64,000 bases of DNA from Entamoeba histolytica HM-1:IMSS. Lineage: Eukaryota > Evosea > Mastigamoebida > Endamoebidae. Of this stretch, positions 8,536-19,658 are shown piece by piece (positions within the stretch are counted from its first letter, which is position 1; each line of letters begins with the position of its first letter). The stretch covers positions 402,709 to 466,708 of the forward strand of contig NW_001914860.1 of assembly GCF_000208925.1 (NCBI RefSeq). Direction: 5' to 3'. Made by a program: the position numbers and the translations under genes. Under the pieces are notes generated by a model that did not search any database, was not told the origin of the DNA, and saw nothing but the letters and a program-made list of their open reading frames with translations.

Positions 8536-11262
8536 TTAGAAGGTATTTGATAATAAATATCCAATACAATCATTCACAACTTGAGCAATAGCTAATTTGT
8601 ATGAACCAACTCCAATATTATAACTTCCACCAAGAACATCAACAAATATTCCAATTGGTTGGTCTAAAATAATACCACCACAAACAAGTTGGTTTGAAGA
8701 TGATGAAATAATTTTGAAATTATTTAATTCAAATAATTGTTGAAGGTCTTTTAGTTGCATTGAACTTTGAATTTGACTTTGAAGTAAACAATCTCCAAGA
8801 AGTTCTTTTTGATTCAAAAATTCAACAGATTGATTTAATGGTTGAACGTATCGTAAAATATTAATTGGTAACGAGAATGATAATTGAATATTTTGTTCTC
8901 CAATTGTATATGCTAATCCTACCATAGGAGCTTGTAAAAATAATTGTTTTAATTCAAATCTACATAATACTTGTTGTTGTTTTTTTGGTTCTATACTAAC
9001 TTGATTTGTTTGTAATAAACAGTTGATTCCTTCTTCACCCTTTAAAGCAATTTGTAAATTAATATTTTGGTTTTGAGTGTTTCCAATATATAAGGCAACA
9101 TCAACTGTATTTGAACACTTCATTCTCATACCAATTTGAATACAACTATCTTGGAAAAGAACTCCTTCTTTTTGTAATAGTAATTTTTTATGAATAAATC
9201 TTACTTTCTTTCCTAATTCAGCATCGGCATGAGAATGAGTAAAGACACTTCCTTTATACCCACGTTCAGTATATGGTGTATGATCTAATGGTAATTGTTT
9301 TGGTTGATTTTCAGTTATTTGTTGTGAAGGTATTGATCCAAAGAGGTCTAATACATTTGTTTGAGTAGATGTTTGAGTAGGAATACTTTCATTTATATGA
9401 CTTGAATTATTGACGTTAGTGTGTGGCTCAGACACTTGTTGGCTCATGAATTGATCATCATCTTTATTAGTCTTTTCATTTTCCTGACTTTCTTTATTTT
9501 CATTAATGGCTCGTTCAGGTAATGGGGCAATAGCAATTTCATATGCATTCTTATTCATAATATTTAAGTACTCAGCAGCTCTTTGTTGAACTTCAACATC
9601 AACAGCTGAAAGATACATATGACAAGCTTTTTGACAAACTGGACGTACTTCATTTAATTCTTTAGCCATTTTAATTAAACAAGTTAATATTAATCTTTTA
9701 GATGTAGAACTTACATATGGTAATTGTTTTGTGATATATGAAGCAACTTTCATTGCTAAAGCACCAAGTAATTGAGGATATTCTCCTAAAATAACACATG
9801 ACATTCTTAAAAATTCTTCATGCCAACATCCTCCATGGAGAACTTGAACAATTTTTTGAACTGCATATTGAGCTGCATTTCCAAGTGAACTAAGAACTCT
9901 GTCCCATAATTCAGGTCTTACAAATTCTCCTCCAAGACATGTAGCTAATAACATAGTATCTACATACCATTGATCTCTAACAGGATCCATCTCAGCAAGA
10001 ATAGAAATTTTTACAACTAATTCTTCTTTTAATTCTCCTTCATCATTTTCAAGAACATGAAGTAATTGATTTACTACTTTTCTAACACTTTGTGGTGTGC
10101 ATAATGCATATAATACATCAACTGCCCTTCTACGAATAGTAACATCTGGTTCATCAAGACTATTTAAGATATGAACTAAATAATTTTGACATACATTTTT
10201 ATAATTTGCTTGTCCAAGAAGAACAAATGTATCTAATGCTAAGTATCTAATATTAACTTCTTTGTCTTCAACTAAAGTACCTAATAAAGGAAGAAGAATT
10301 TCAAAATACTCTTCTTTTTCATGTTTAATAACAATTGACATTACTTCAAAGATAATTGACATTTGAATTGTTTTTTCATTACATGGTTTATCAAATCTTA
10401 AAGTATCACTTGTTCCTAAGACTTTACGAGCTGAGTCCCAGAAAATTTTTTGTGTAGTTGTTTCTAAATCAATTGTTGAAAGTAATCTAAATAATAAAAT
10501 TTGAAGCCAAGGAGCAGATGTTTCATGATAATCAATTTCAGGTGTGTATTCATGGTTAACTAATCTTTGAAGAATATTGGTTAATTCTGTTCCAAATGGT
10601 TTAAGAAGTTCTGGTTGTTTTTTACCAATTTCAATAAGTAATAAAACCATGGCATTAATAATTCCTAAATCCATTTCAGTAGAAAGTAATTTTTCTAATG
10701 CTTTCATAAAATCTGGATTAATACTTAATACATTTGGTTGAAATTTGTATAATTGTCTTAATGTAATAAGAGCTCTCTTTTTAACATTTGTTTCACAGAA
10801 TCCTGTACATAATTTAAGAACAGATGGTGCTAATGTATCTGCCATTTCCATATTAGCTAATGTAGAAATAACAGTTAAAGCATCACAAAGAACAGGTTCT
10901 AAATTATTTTCTAAATCTTGTTGTAATGTATTAATAATCATTCTTGATGATTCTGGAACATTTGAAAATAATAAAACAAATGCTAAATATCCAACATGTT
11001 TATCAAAATATTTACTACTTCCTAATAATTGAATAACTTCAACAAATCCAGTATCAACCTCATATCCAAGTACTTCAATATATGCCATTTTTAATACACA
11101 CTTTCTTCTGTCATACGAACTGATTTTACCTTCTTTAAATTCTTTACGAATCTTTGCTAATTCACAATTGACTAACTCTTTTTCTTTTTCAAGACTTGTA
11201 CATTTATGTATACTCTCTGTAAAATTTTGAAGTCCTCTAATATAAGTTTTGGCTCCTTCCAT
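8536..11262 (-). CDS. AP-2 complex large subunit alpha-adaptin
   Basis: This is a 908-residue intronless protein. The N-terminal trunk (about 1-585) matches large adaptins: RGLQNFTESIHKC, LANIRKEF-like ELAKIRKEF, and VGYLAFVLLFS. The segment RRRAVDVLYALC...EELVVKISILAE...WYVDTMLL...GGEFVRPELW and DVEVQQRAAEYL is closest to AP-2 alpha rather than gamma or epsilon. A polar hinge (about 590-690) precedes an ear domain with the alpha-type platform FSLPINILRYVQPL. AP-2 alpha binds PtdIns(4,5)P2 and recruits clathrin and accessory proteins at the plasma membrane. Family certain; subunit identity likely. Confidence 0.85.
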   Translation of the reverse strand: MEGAKTYIRGLQNFTESIHKCTSLEKEKELVNCELAKIRKEFKEGKISSYDRRKCVLKMAYIEVLGYEVDTGFVEVIQLLGSSKYFDKHVGYLAFVLLFSNVPESSRMIINTLQQDLENNLEPVLCDALTVISTLANMEMADTLAPSVLKLCTGFCETNVKKRALITLRQLYKFQPNVLSINPDFMKALEKLLSTEMDLGIINAMVLLLIEIGKKQPELLKPFGTELTNILQRLVNHEYTPEIDYHETSAPWLQILLFRLLSTIDLETTTQKIFWDSARKVLGTSDTLRFDKPCNEKTIQMSIIFEVMSIVIKHEKEEYFEILLPLLGTLVEDKEVNIRYLALDTFVLLGQANYKNVCQNYLVHILNSLDEPDVTIRRRAVDVLYALCTPQSVRKVVNQLLHVLENDEGELKEELVVKISILAEMDPVRDQWYVDTMLLATCLGGEFVRPELWDRVLSSLGNAAQYAVQKIVQVLHGGCWHEEFLRMSCVILGEYPQLLGALAMKVASYITKQLPYVSSTSKRLILTCLIKMAKELNEVRPVCQKACHMYLSAVDVEVQQRAAEYLNIMNKNAYEIAIAPLPERAINENKESQENEKTNKDDDQFMSQQVSEPHTNVNNSSHINESIPTQTSTQTNVLDLFGSIPSQQITENQPKQLPLDHTPYTERGYKGSVFTHSHADAELGKKVRFIHKKLLLQKEGVLFQDSCIQIGMRMKCSNTVDVALYIGNTQNQNINLQIALKGEEGINCLLQTNQVSIEPKKQQQVLCRFELKQLFLQAPMVGLAYTIGEQNIQLSFSLPINILRYVQPLNQSVEFLNQKELLGDCLLQSQIQSSMQLKDLQQLFELNNFKIISSSSNQLVCGGIILDQPIGIFVDVLGGSYNIGVGSYKLAIAQVVNDCIGYLLSNTF

Positions 11263-12022
11263 CTCGTATTATTTGATAATTGAGTTCTTTATGGAAACGT
11301 GTTAATTCTTTTATTCATTCTTTTTCTTTCTCTTCTATTCTTCTTTTTATTTTTTTGAACTTTCTTTTTTCTTGGACTTTTCCTAATTGGTTTTTTTTGC
11401 TTTTCTTTTCATTTTTTTTTCTGTTTTTTATTAATATTTCTGGCTCTTTTATAATTCATTTCATCATATTTTGATGTTTTTTAATTAATGATCTAATTTT
11501 TATTTTTAAGATTATAGTATTTTTTAATTTCTAGAAAACGAAAAATATCTCCTCCTGAGGTAATTCAGTACAATTATTAATTGTAAAGAAGTAAACAAAG
11601 AATTATATCTTTTTCGTTATTTTAATTTTTATTCTATCAATTACAAATTGATTATAAACATTATTTTAGAAATAGACTAATTAAAACGAAATTGTGATTG
11701 TCAATTCAAGGAAGGTAATTATTAAATTTTGGTTTTATTTTCATTTAATTTTTTTTTTAAACCAAAAAAATATTGAATAAGAAAATTTAATAATACCAAA
11801 CACATACTTACTTTATTTCATTGAAACAAAAAGAAAGTAATAAAATAAGATTAACAAAATTATATAACAAAAAAATAAAGAAAAAATGATTATTAGTTAA
11901 AATTATTTTTAAAAAAATATTATATTAAAGTAACATTTAAAATATGATTTTATATTAAATTGTCATATAAAACAAAAAATGAAAAAGAATATCTAAAAAG
12001 GTCTTAAAAAAAATAAATAATC
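11263..12022. other. Divergent promoter region between AP-2 alpha and U1-C genes
   Basis: This 760-bp stretch is T/C-rich on the plus strand near the AP-2 start (11280-11480) and A-rich towards the U1-C start. The one open frame there (64 codons) is low-complexity and judged spurious. It should carry both promoters. No RNA gene seen. Confidence 0.6.
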
Positions 12023-12313
12023 ATGGGAAAAAAGAGATATTATTGTGAATATTGTCAAAAACATCTTGTTTATGGAGGAACGAGAAGCAGAAAAGAGCAT
12101 ATTCTTGGAAAAAAACACAAAGATAAGATGGTTGAATATTTTAAACAATTTGAGGCAAATATTTTGCAACGTATGATTGATATGGTTGTTCTTGACTATC
12201 AAACAAATGGACCAAATACAACAACCCAAATACCACAATATACACCATATCTTTCAACTTGGGAAAAACAAAGTAAATTACAATACCAACAGATTGCAGA
12301 ATCAATGAATTGA
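12023..12313 (+). CDS. U1 snRNP protein C (zinc finger)
   Basis: This 96-residue protein begins MGKKRYYCEYCQKHL, the U1-C type C2H2 finger (C8, C11, then H26 and H32 in RKEHILGKKHKDKM). It continues with a helix like the U1-C helix that follows the finger. U1-C contacts the U1 snRNA:5' splice-site duplex and shapes 5' splice-site choice. That is of interest in a genome with an almost invariant GTTTGT donor. Length is short but within range for U1-C of protists. Another U1-type finger protein is the alternative. Confidence 0.75.
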   Translation: MGKKRYYCEYCQKHLVYGGTRSRKEHILGKKHKDKMVEYFKQFEANILQRMIDMVVLDYQTNGPNTTTQIPQYTPYLSTWEKQSKLQYQQIAESMN

Positions 12314-12367
12314 TTTATTTGTTATAATTATTTATAAAAAAAGAACAAAGAAGTCTTGACAAAGAAA

Positions 12368-13220
12368 TCATTTCATCATAAAGAAAATAAGAATAATTTG
12401 GAACACTCCAACACATATTGAATAAATACGTTTTTTATTTTCTTCTGTTTGAATTGATGCTAAAGAACCAAAAAATGTTTTATAAAGGAAAAAGGCATAT
12501 GAAGTTCCAAAAAATAATAATGCTATATATGTTAAATAAGGAATTTGTAATGAACCAACAAATGTACACATTAATACACTATTTAAAATAAGTATTGTTT
12601 TATTCTCTACTTAAATAATTTCATTTAACAAACGGTACAAAAACATATGAAACATATGATAAATAAATTCTAAAGTCAGAAGAATAATTAAATAACATAT
12701 ATTCAAGGAATTTTAATATCATTACTTCAAGTGAAATAAGAATTAAACATAATGTTGTTGTCATACTTAATGTTTCTGGTGTAAATGTTCCTTTAGACCC
12801 ATAATAAAATCCTATAGCAAGAACATAACTAATAAATCCCATTAAAGGAATATATAAATCTGGTGCATAAATATCTTCTTGTGGAACGTTATATAATTTA
12901 GACTGATCTTCACCAATTACATATTTTCTTTCCCAGGTACCTAAGAATGGATATGGCATGATAATCATTAATATTTTTTTCAATACAAATGAAGTATTAA
13001 CATTAAAATAATATCTCCATGCATCAAATGAAAAAATTCCACCTAACTGTGACTTAAGTAATTGGTCTCCTTGATTTAAATAATTTTGTGCTACAGAAAG
13101 ACCAGCACTAGCAAGTGGGTTTGTTGCAATATTATTAAAGAATTGATCTGCTTGAGACTCTTGTTGATTTTGTGTTGGAGGGATAATTGGTTGTGGATTG
13201 ATTGGTTGTGGAGATGACAT
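12368..13220 (-). CDS. YIF1 family Golgi membrane protein, two exons
   Basis: Exons read from the minus strand are 13220-12634 and 12578-12368, with a 55-nt intron (GTTTGT...TAG), giving 265 residues. The N-terminus is proline/glutamine-rich. It is followed by the YIF1 core: WRYYFNVNTSFVLKKIL, YPFLGTWERK, then APDLYIPLMGFISYVLA, the family hallmark, and four to five membrane spans. Exon 2 supplies the last spans. YIF1 partners YIP1 and Rab GTPases in ER-Golgi transport. Convergent with U1-C (54 bp between stops). Confidence 0.9.
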
Positions 13221-14101
13221 TTTACAAATTAATAGTTTTTCTTTTTATTATTATTTTAAAAATTTATTTTTATTTTTTTTTTTTGTTAATAAAAAAGTTA
13301 TTAATTACAAAAAAGTTCTGTTTTTCTTGTATGTCAATACTACTACTTTGATAAATAGGTATTATTATCATTAACCACAATATTCGTTTGACTATTTTCT
13401 TTATTACTTATCTTTACCTCTAATTATTTTCTAATCTATTTAATACTAAAAGTTTATTTTTCATATTCATCACTCTTTAATTTCTTTTTTTATTTCTTTT
13501 TTATCTTTTGAAATTATTTTGTTCATCTTACAAAATGAAATTATCACTAATATCTTCAATTTATTAGTTAAGAAATACTACTATTCAATCAGACAAAGAA
13601 AATAATACTAATTTATTATTTACTGTCTATACTTTTTGATGATTTAATGAGATTCTTGTAACAACAAAATATATCACTGGCTATTTATCTGTTAGTTTAT
13701 ATTACATTATAAACAAAGTCTCTTCATTTAATATTTATGTATTATGTTTATCATAAGAAATATTTCTATTTATCACATTTAATTTCCAATAAAATATTAA
13801 ATCATCAAATAATTAATATTTTAACAAGAAACTTTTTGAAATATAAACACCAATTATAATAAAATAAAACACACTCATTAAACTGCAACATTTTTAAGGA
13901 AAAACATTATTATTATCTCTAAATAAAGTAAATGGTGTAAAATAACTAAACAAATTAAAAAAAAAATAAGACATAGACAAAACAATAATAAAAATATAAG
14001 TAATTAAATCTTATTAGAAACGTAGTGATTTTTTTAATAACTGAAAGAGTATTAAAGATTTTTGAAGTATTTAAATTCTTTTATTAAAATAACATATTAA
14101 T
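13221..14101. other. AT-rich intergenic region between divergent YIF1 and RasGAP genes
   Basis: About 880 bp of low-complexity A/T sequence with no credible frame on either strand. The start of YIF1 lies at its left end. Its right end holds the palindrome annotated separately at 14102-14143. Confidence 0.6.
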
Positions 14102-14143
14102 TAATTATAATATATCGTTTTATAAAACAATATATTATAATTA
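14102..14143. repeat. 42-nt near-perfect palindrome upstream of the RasGAP gene
   Basis: The arms TAATTATAATATAT (14102-14115) and ATATATTATAATTA (14130-14143) are exact reverse complements. Between them lies the perfect palindrome GTTTTATAAAAC (14117-14128). One mismatched pair (C14116/A14129) separates the two blocks. The whole thing could fold as a 21-bp hairpin or cruciform. Its centre is about 100 bp upstream of the RasGAP ATG at 14222, a position suited to a dimeric-protein site. Function is unknown. Confidence 0.8.
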
Positions 14144-14221
14144 TTTTCTGAATTACAAAAACCAAAAAAATAATAAAAAATTAGCAAAATCTATAAAGTC
14201 AAAAGATTCAACAAACGAAAA

Positions 14222-15599
14222 ATGAGTTTATCTAAATTATCATTAACTTCATTATTTACACCACCATTTACGGTATTAGATACTATTATTGAATTTGCAC
14301 TTAAAAATAAAGATACTAAAATTGCAGATTATGTTTATAAAACATTAACCATTGCCAATAGATTAGAATTATATATTCATAGATGTGTTAGTGAAGAGAT
14401 ACAAGGAACTCGTTTGTTTTAGATTAAAATTTAGAAAAAGAAAGTACTGTAAATTCATTAATGTAGAGAGTGAACAAACAGCATTTCGATTAAATTCTAA
14501 AACAACACGATTATTAAATATTATTTATTTAAATCAAGGTATTGGATTTCTATTTCATTGTTTATCACCTCTTTTTGATGAAATAGAAAAAAAGAAAATC
14601 AAAATAAAACCTGTTTGTTAATTACCTTATCTCAATCTACTAGTTGAATTACCATTCACTTTCTAGCTTAGAACATGTAAAACTGGTGACCAAGACTTAA
14701 TAATTTGTGCACAATTAGTAAATATGACATTTCAAAGAACTATTTCAAATATTGATAATTGTCCTCCAATAGTAAGAAGAGTTTTAAGAAAAGTATATGA
14801 TGAATTAAATAATAAATTCCCTCAAAGTAACACATCTTGGATATGTCTTGGTGGGTTTATTTTCTTAAGATATATTTGTCCAGCAATTATACGTCCATTA
14901 GAATGGGGGTTAGTATATGACATTCCTACAGATATGCTTGAAACATATACACAAATATCTGTTGTTTTACAAAAAGTAGCAAATGTAAAACATTCTGATG
15001 TTGATGATCCATTAGGAAGATTAACAAATGTATTAGTTGAATCAAGAAAATTAGACTATTTCAAATTTGTGACTGAATTAGCTGTTTGTTTTTATTTGAA
15101 TATTAAGAATTTATGTACATATCTAATTATTAATTTATAGAATGTACCATATGAAACATTAATTGAAGAATATCCAACAACAACACAACAATTTAATTAT
15201 TACCTTGGAAAATTACAAGACTATTTCCTTCAACATAAACAAGAGATTATTTCAACACTTAAACCTTCTCAAATAAATAAATTTTCAGTATTTGAACAAA
15301 TGAATTTTAATGAACCTGATTCTCAAGTTACTCTCCCATCTATTGTATTAAATAATTTGACTCAATTCCCTCAATCAATTAAATCTAAATACATTTTAAC
15401 TGAATTAAAAAATAAAATTGAAAAAGGACAAACAATTACTTTATGGGATATACATTATCTTCAAAAATCAATGCAATTAGAACAAGCAATTTATGAAGAA
15501 TCTACAAAAGATCTTGTAAATGCACGTTATAATAGTTATTTTCCAGGAATAGTTACATCATCAGTAGAATTAATATATCGAGAAGATTATTCTCAATGA
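14222..15599 (+). CDS. Small RasGAP-domain protein, four exons
   Basis: Exons are 14222-14411, 14467-14612, 14667-15083 and 15141-15599, with three introns of 54-57 nt (all GTTTGT...TAG), giving 403 residues. R71 in TAFRLNS sits where RasGAPs carry the arginine finger. Residues 178-186 read FLRYICPAI, the FLRxxxPA motif that stabilises it. The protein should stimulate GTP hydrolysis by a Ras-family GTPase. Unlike p120GAP or IQGAP it has little outside the GAP core; the C-terminal 150 residues are helical and unassigned. Three introns is high for this genome. Confidence 0.85.
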
Positions 15600-15694
15600 A
15601 CATGAATCTGTTAGATATTTTTAAATTGAAAACTTTTTATGAAAAAAATTAAAAAAAAGGGTTTTTTAATTTAATAAAAATTTAAATAAACAAT

Positions 15695-16607
15695 ATGAGT
15701 GAAGAACAGCATGATTATGAATTAATAGAAAAAATGAAAGCATTAAGAGAAAATGTTGAAGAATTAGCAAATAAAATAAATGTATTAAATATGAAGTTTG
15801 AATGTTTATAATAAATGAAAAAAAAGGAATAAAATTTATTTGTTTAGATTACAACAAAACCCATTAAAAACACAAAAAGGTATTTCCTTTTTAGATGTAA
15901 AATATTCATTATTATTTGAATATAATATGTACTTAGCTTATTATTGTTGGATTAAATCGTCAGGGTCAAATGTTGAACGTCATAAAGCTATTGAACGATT
16001 ATTTTATCTTCGTATTTTAATGGAACGTTGTAAACCAATAGAAAAGAAATTAAAATATCAAATAGATAAACTTTTAGCAGAAACTATTGCTGATGAATCA
16101 TTAAATGCTAAACCAAATGTAGATGATCTTGTTGTTGAAAAGAATGAAGATGGAGTCTATAAACCTACTACTATTGCAGGTAAAGCAATGGAAGTTGAAG
16201 TAAATGATGTACCTGATGCTAAAACTTTTGCTCGTCATGAATTAGAAGAAAATGTAGATGATGACATTGATGCTCCCGAAGAAATTGGATTTGATGGTCA
16301 AGTTGTTGTTGATAAAGGACAAATGGAAAGAGAAAAAGAGATTAGAAAATATGAAGAACAAATGCATGTACGTTTAAATAAAAAACAAAAATTAACAAAA
16401 GTTCGTGATGAATTCCAAGAACTTGAAGATTTTGTTAGTAATTTAAAAGATGATTTAGTTAAAGAATATAGAGGAAATAAACTTAAAGGAGATATTGTTG
16501 ATGACAATGACTCTATTAATTCTGATGAAATTGAAAGTCAAGGAAGTGATGATAATAGTGATCAAAGTGAAGTTGATGATGAAGAAATTGATAGTGATGA
16601 AATTTGA
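15695..16607 (+). CDS. Neuroguidin / Lcp5 (Sas10/Utp3/C1D family), two exons
   Basis: Exons are 15695-15795 and 15848-16607, joined by a 52-nt intron starting GTTTGA, giving 286 residues. Exon 1 encodes a short acidic helix. Exon 2 carries the Sas10/C1D core GISFLDVKYSLLFEYNMYL...LFYLRILMERCKPIEKKLKYQIDKLL, very close to neuroguidin/Lcp5. A charged middle and a very acidic C-terminus (DDNSDQSEVDDEEIDSDE) follow. The family works in the small-subunit processome and 18S rRNA maturation. The exon without an ATG makes the start easy to miss. Confidence 0.85.
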
Positions 16608-17834
16608 TTGAATTGATTTTTATTAAAAAAATTTATTAAATCTTTTTTTTTTATTTTTTCATAAAGTATTTTTAATATAATTAAAATTTATAATTTTGAT
16701 GTATTTTAAATTATTTTATTTGAGACAATTCTTAATTTGTGGTTTTAACAAGAAAATGAATTACACACTAAAACGAATAAAAACCTAAAAATTCATTTTT
16801 TGTGTAACTATGTTTCGTAGTTTTTAACAACTAATAAACCTTTTTTTAATTTATAACTAACTAATTGGAAATAATCCTATCGTTCAAAAAAAAAAAATTT
16901 CTTAATTTCACATCAATAATATTACTAATTAGTTGTGTTATGTGTAATATACTTTTGGAATATTTAAAGCTATTTTAAGATTTTTTGATAGTATTCAGTA
17001 ATCGTTATTGAAACAAAAGTAAATTATATTAAAAACAAACCCAAGGTAAATACTATTTAATAATTAAACAATGAAACGATAACTTATAATAATGAGTAGA
17101 TTTATTTTCTTGGAATTTAAAAAGAAACATTTTGCAAAAATTAAATTTTTTTAACTTTTCAAAACCAAATAACATGAGAAATAACTTTAAAAACTTTTTT
17201 CTTTAAAATATTTAATTTCAACATCACACCCACTTGTAGTTCACTATTTTTCAAAAAAATGAAACAAATAAATTAATATAATTAGTTATTTGAATAAAAC
17301 TCATCCGATTTTCAAAATTTATAATAACTAGCAGAGTAAAGTAAAATGTAGTTTTGGTTTGACGACTCATAATTAATGCAAACTTCACGTTTAAGATAAT
17401 ATATTATGAAAAAGAAACAAAAATAGAAGTTCTAATCGTTATATTTCGTTTGAGGAATTTTTGTAAAAAAAAAATAGGATTTCAAATATAAACAAAAAAT
17501 ACCAGATTGAAATATGTAGGAATTGAAAAAGATGACATGAGTTTAATAAATAAAAAAATTAGATAATTCTGGAAAAACACTATAAAGTGAATATACCCCT
17601 TACTTTAGAAGAAGTTAAGGAAGATAATTTTTAGATGAATAAATATGAATAAAAGATTTAAAAAAATAAAGTAATATGTAAAAATAAATACATATTCGAT
17701 CTTTCTAGAAGGGGTAAAAATATATTTCATTGTCTCTTTCAATGAGAGGATTTATTATAATTAAACTAAATTTTTTAAATCATTAAACTATTTAAAGAGT
17801 TTAATTGAATCTTTAAATTAAACAATTAATCTTT
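16608..17834. other. Long AT-rich intergenic region
   Basis: This 1.2-kb region lies between the neuroguidin stop and the PMP3-like start. No frame longer than a few dozen codons looks coding and no RNA gene was recognised. Its last 50 bp hold the TATA-like element at 17787. Confidence 0.55.
17787..17797 (+). promoter_or_regulatory. TATA-like core promoter element of the PMP3-like gene
   Basis: ACTATTTAAAG matches the Entamoeba TATA-like consensus GTATTTAAA(G/C) except at its first base. It lies about 40 bp before the ATG at 17835, the expected spacing for this genus where the start site is about 30 bp downstream and leaders are short. Confidence 0.5.
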
Positions 17835-18002
17835 ATGGCTGATATTTGCTTAGTTATTCTTGCTCTTTGTTTCCCATCAATTTCACTTTGCTGCAAATAC
17901 GGAGAATGTAATCAAACAGTATGTATTTGTGTTATCCTTGAATGTTTCCTTTGTTTCTGGGGAGGAGTTATTTTTGCTTTAATCAAACAACTTGAAGATT
18001 AA
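17835..18002 (+). CDS. PMP3 / UPF0057-like small membrane protein
   Basis: This 55-residue ORF starts at the ATG at 17835 and ends at the TAA at 18000-18002. It begins MADICLVILALCFPSISL and has two hydrophobic spans separated by a short Cys/Gly loop, the length and layout of PMP3/Hi-LTI6 proteolipids (family usually 52-60 residues). It has nine cysteines, more than usual. PMP3 proteins sit in the plasma membrane and affect membrane potential and cation sensitivity. A TATA-like element upstream supports a real gene. Family call is likely, not certain. Confidence 0.7.
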   Translation: MADICLVILALCFPSISLCCKYGECNQTVCICVILECFLCFWGGVIFALIKQLED

Positions 18003-18130
18003 AATTGTTTTACTCTGAACTTATTGGTTAAAGATTAATTTTAATTTACTAAAATTATATAAAACAAAATTTCATTTTATTTTTTTTATAAAAATTTCAA
18101 TTTTTTATTTGAATCAACTAAAAAAGAGTA

Positions 18131-19507
18131 ATGGGAAATAAAGCTAGCAAAAAAATCAAGTGTGTTTTTATTGTTCACTTATTTAATTAATACTCATTAC
18201 TTAGAATTGTTACTATTAATGCTGCAGAATCAAAACATAAAACAATTTCTGAAATTGTTCGATTTGCACCACCTTTGAGTATTATTATTATAAAACCTGG
18301 AACTTATGAAGAAACAGAACCTATTGTCGTAGATAAAGCAATTCAAATTATTGGGATTAATGAAGGTAAAGCAAAACCAATTATTACTTCTCCTCGTGGT
18401 TGTATTGAAATTGATTGTCCTGATAAAGTTATAATTAAAGGACTTGACCTTCGAAACACTGAATCAAAAGTAGTTATTGATGCAAAACAGGGTGAAGCTT
18501 GTATTGATTCTTGTGATATTTCTACAGCTGAAGATGGTGTATCTGTTACTCATACTGCTAAAGTTATGTTAACTAATTGTCGTATTTGTGGATGTTCTAA
18601 AGCAGGTCTTCATTGTGGAGGAAAGGAAATTAGATGTATTACACGAAATGTACAAATTTATGAATGTACAACTGGAGTTGCAATATTTAATGAAGCAAAT
18701 CCATTAGTATCATCATGTAACATTACACAATGTGGAATTGGATTATTTGTAAGTGAAAAAGGAAGAGGATGTATTACTGATACTTTAATTTCTGGTAACA
18801 AAAAGCCAGGAGTATTAACTCATTCTGGTGGGAATCCAGTATTAAATAATACTAAAATTGTTGATGGCTCATCAAATGGTGTATTTGTTCGTTCAAAAGG
18901 AAAAGGTGTTTTTGTAGGATGTGAAATTTCAAAAAATAATTTACCTGGCATTGCATCTTGTGAAGGAGGAGAGCCATTAGTCGTTTCATCAGCTATTTGT
19001 GAAGGAAGAAATGCTGGTGTTTTTGTTTATGATAATGGAAAAGGCATTTTTGCACAATGCCAAATTCGAGACAATACAATGCCTGGTATTGAAGTGAGAG
19101 CTTCTGGTAATCCAATTGTTGTTGGATGTGAAGTTTCACGAGGACAATCAAATGGTATTTATATTCATAATAAAGGTACAGGTTTATTTGCTCAAACTAA
19201 AGTTAATGAAAATACCTTACCAGGTGTTGCTGTAAGAACTTCTGGAGATCCTATTTTATGTGACTGTGAACTTGTTGCTGGTAAAGATAATGCATTATTT
19301 GTAAGTGATAAAGGAAAAGGTGTTGTTTTAAATACTCTCATAGAAGGATGTTCAGCACAACCAATGGTTATTCAAGATGGTGAGCCATTAATGGTTGGGT
19401 GTTCTGTAGTTGATGGAAAGAAAAATAATGTTCAAGCATGGATTAATGCTATTCCTGAACATCTTGGTTTATTAGAAGAAGATATGCCTGATTTTGATGC
19501 TGTCTAA
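18131..19507 (+). CDS. Right-handed parallel beta-helix repeat protein with N-myristoylation signal, two exons
   Basis: Exon 1 (18131-18159) encodes only MGNKASKKI and two bases. A 45-nt intron (GTGTGT...TTAG) joins it to 18205-19507, giving 443 residues. Gly2 and Ser6 fit the N-myristoylation consensus MGxxxS, with lysines after it. The rest is about 15 tandem PbH1-type turns of roughly 23 residues (pattern G-x-P-x-V-x-x-C-x-[IV]...G-x-x-[NA]-G-[VI]-[FY]-V), like the beta-helix of FBXO11 and SHCBP1. No F-box or catalytic carbohydrase residues are seen. A membrane-tethered scaffold is the likely role; that is inference. Confidence 0.8.
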
Positions 19508-19658
19508 TTTTAATTTTTTCATAAATACTATTATTTTAATTAGGAAGTTAAAGAAAAAAAAAAGATAATTTAAAATACAACAAAAATGAATAGTGTAAAA
19601 TTTTATTAAACTAATAAACTAATTAAAAAGGAGAACTATAAAATCAAAAAGAAAAAAT

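Noticed and set aside
11280..11474. 64-codon Phe/Leu-rich frame upstream of AP-2 alpha
   Set aside because: Low-complexity T-rich promoter DNA; no motif.
14102..14143. Palindrome as a rho-independent type terminator
   Set aside because: This is a eukaryotic genome; the site lies upstream of a gene and in a divergent gap, so a terminator role does not fit.
15840..15847. TTG at 15840 as the start of the neuroguidin gene
   Set aside because: A spliced upstream exon with an ATG (15695) joins in frame, and non-ATG starts are not expected here.
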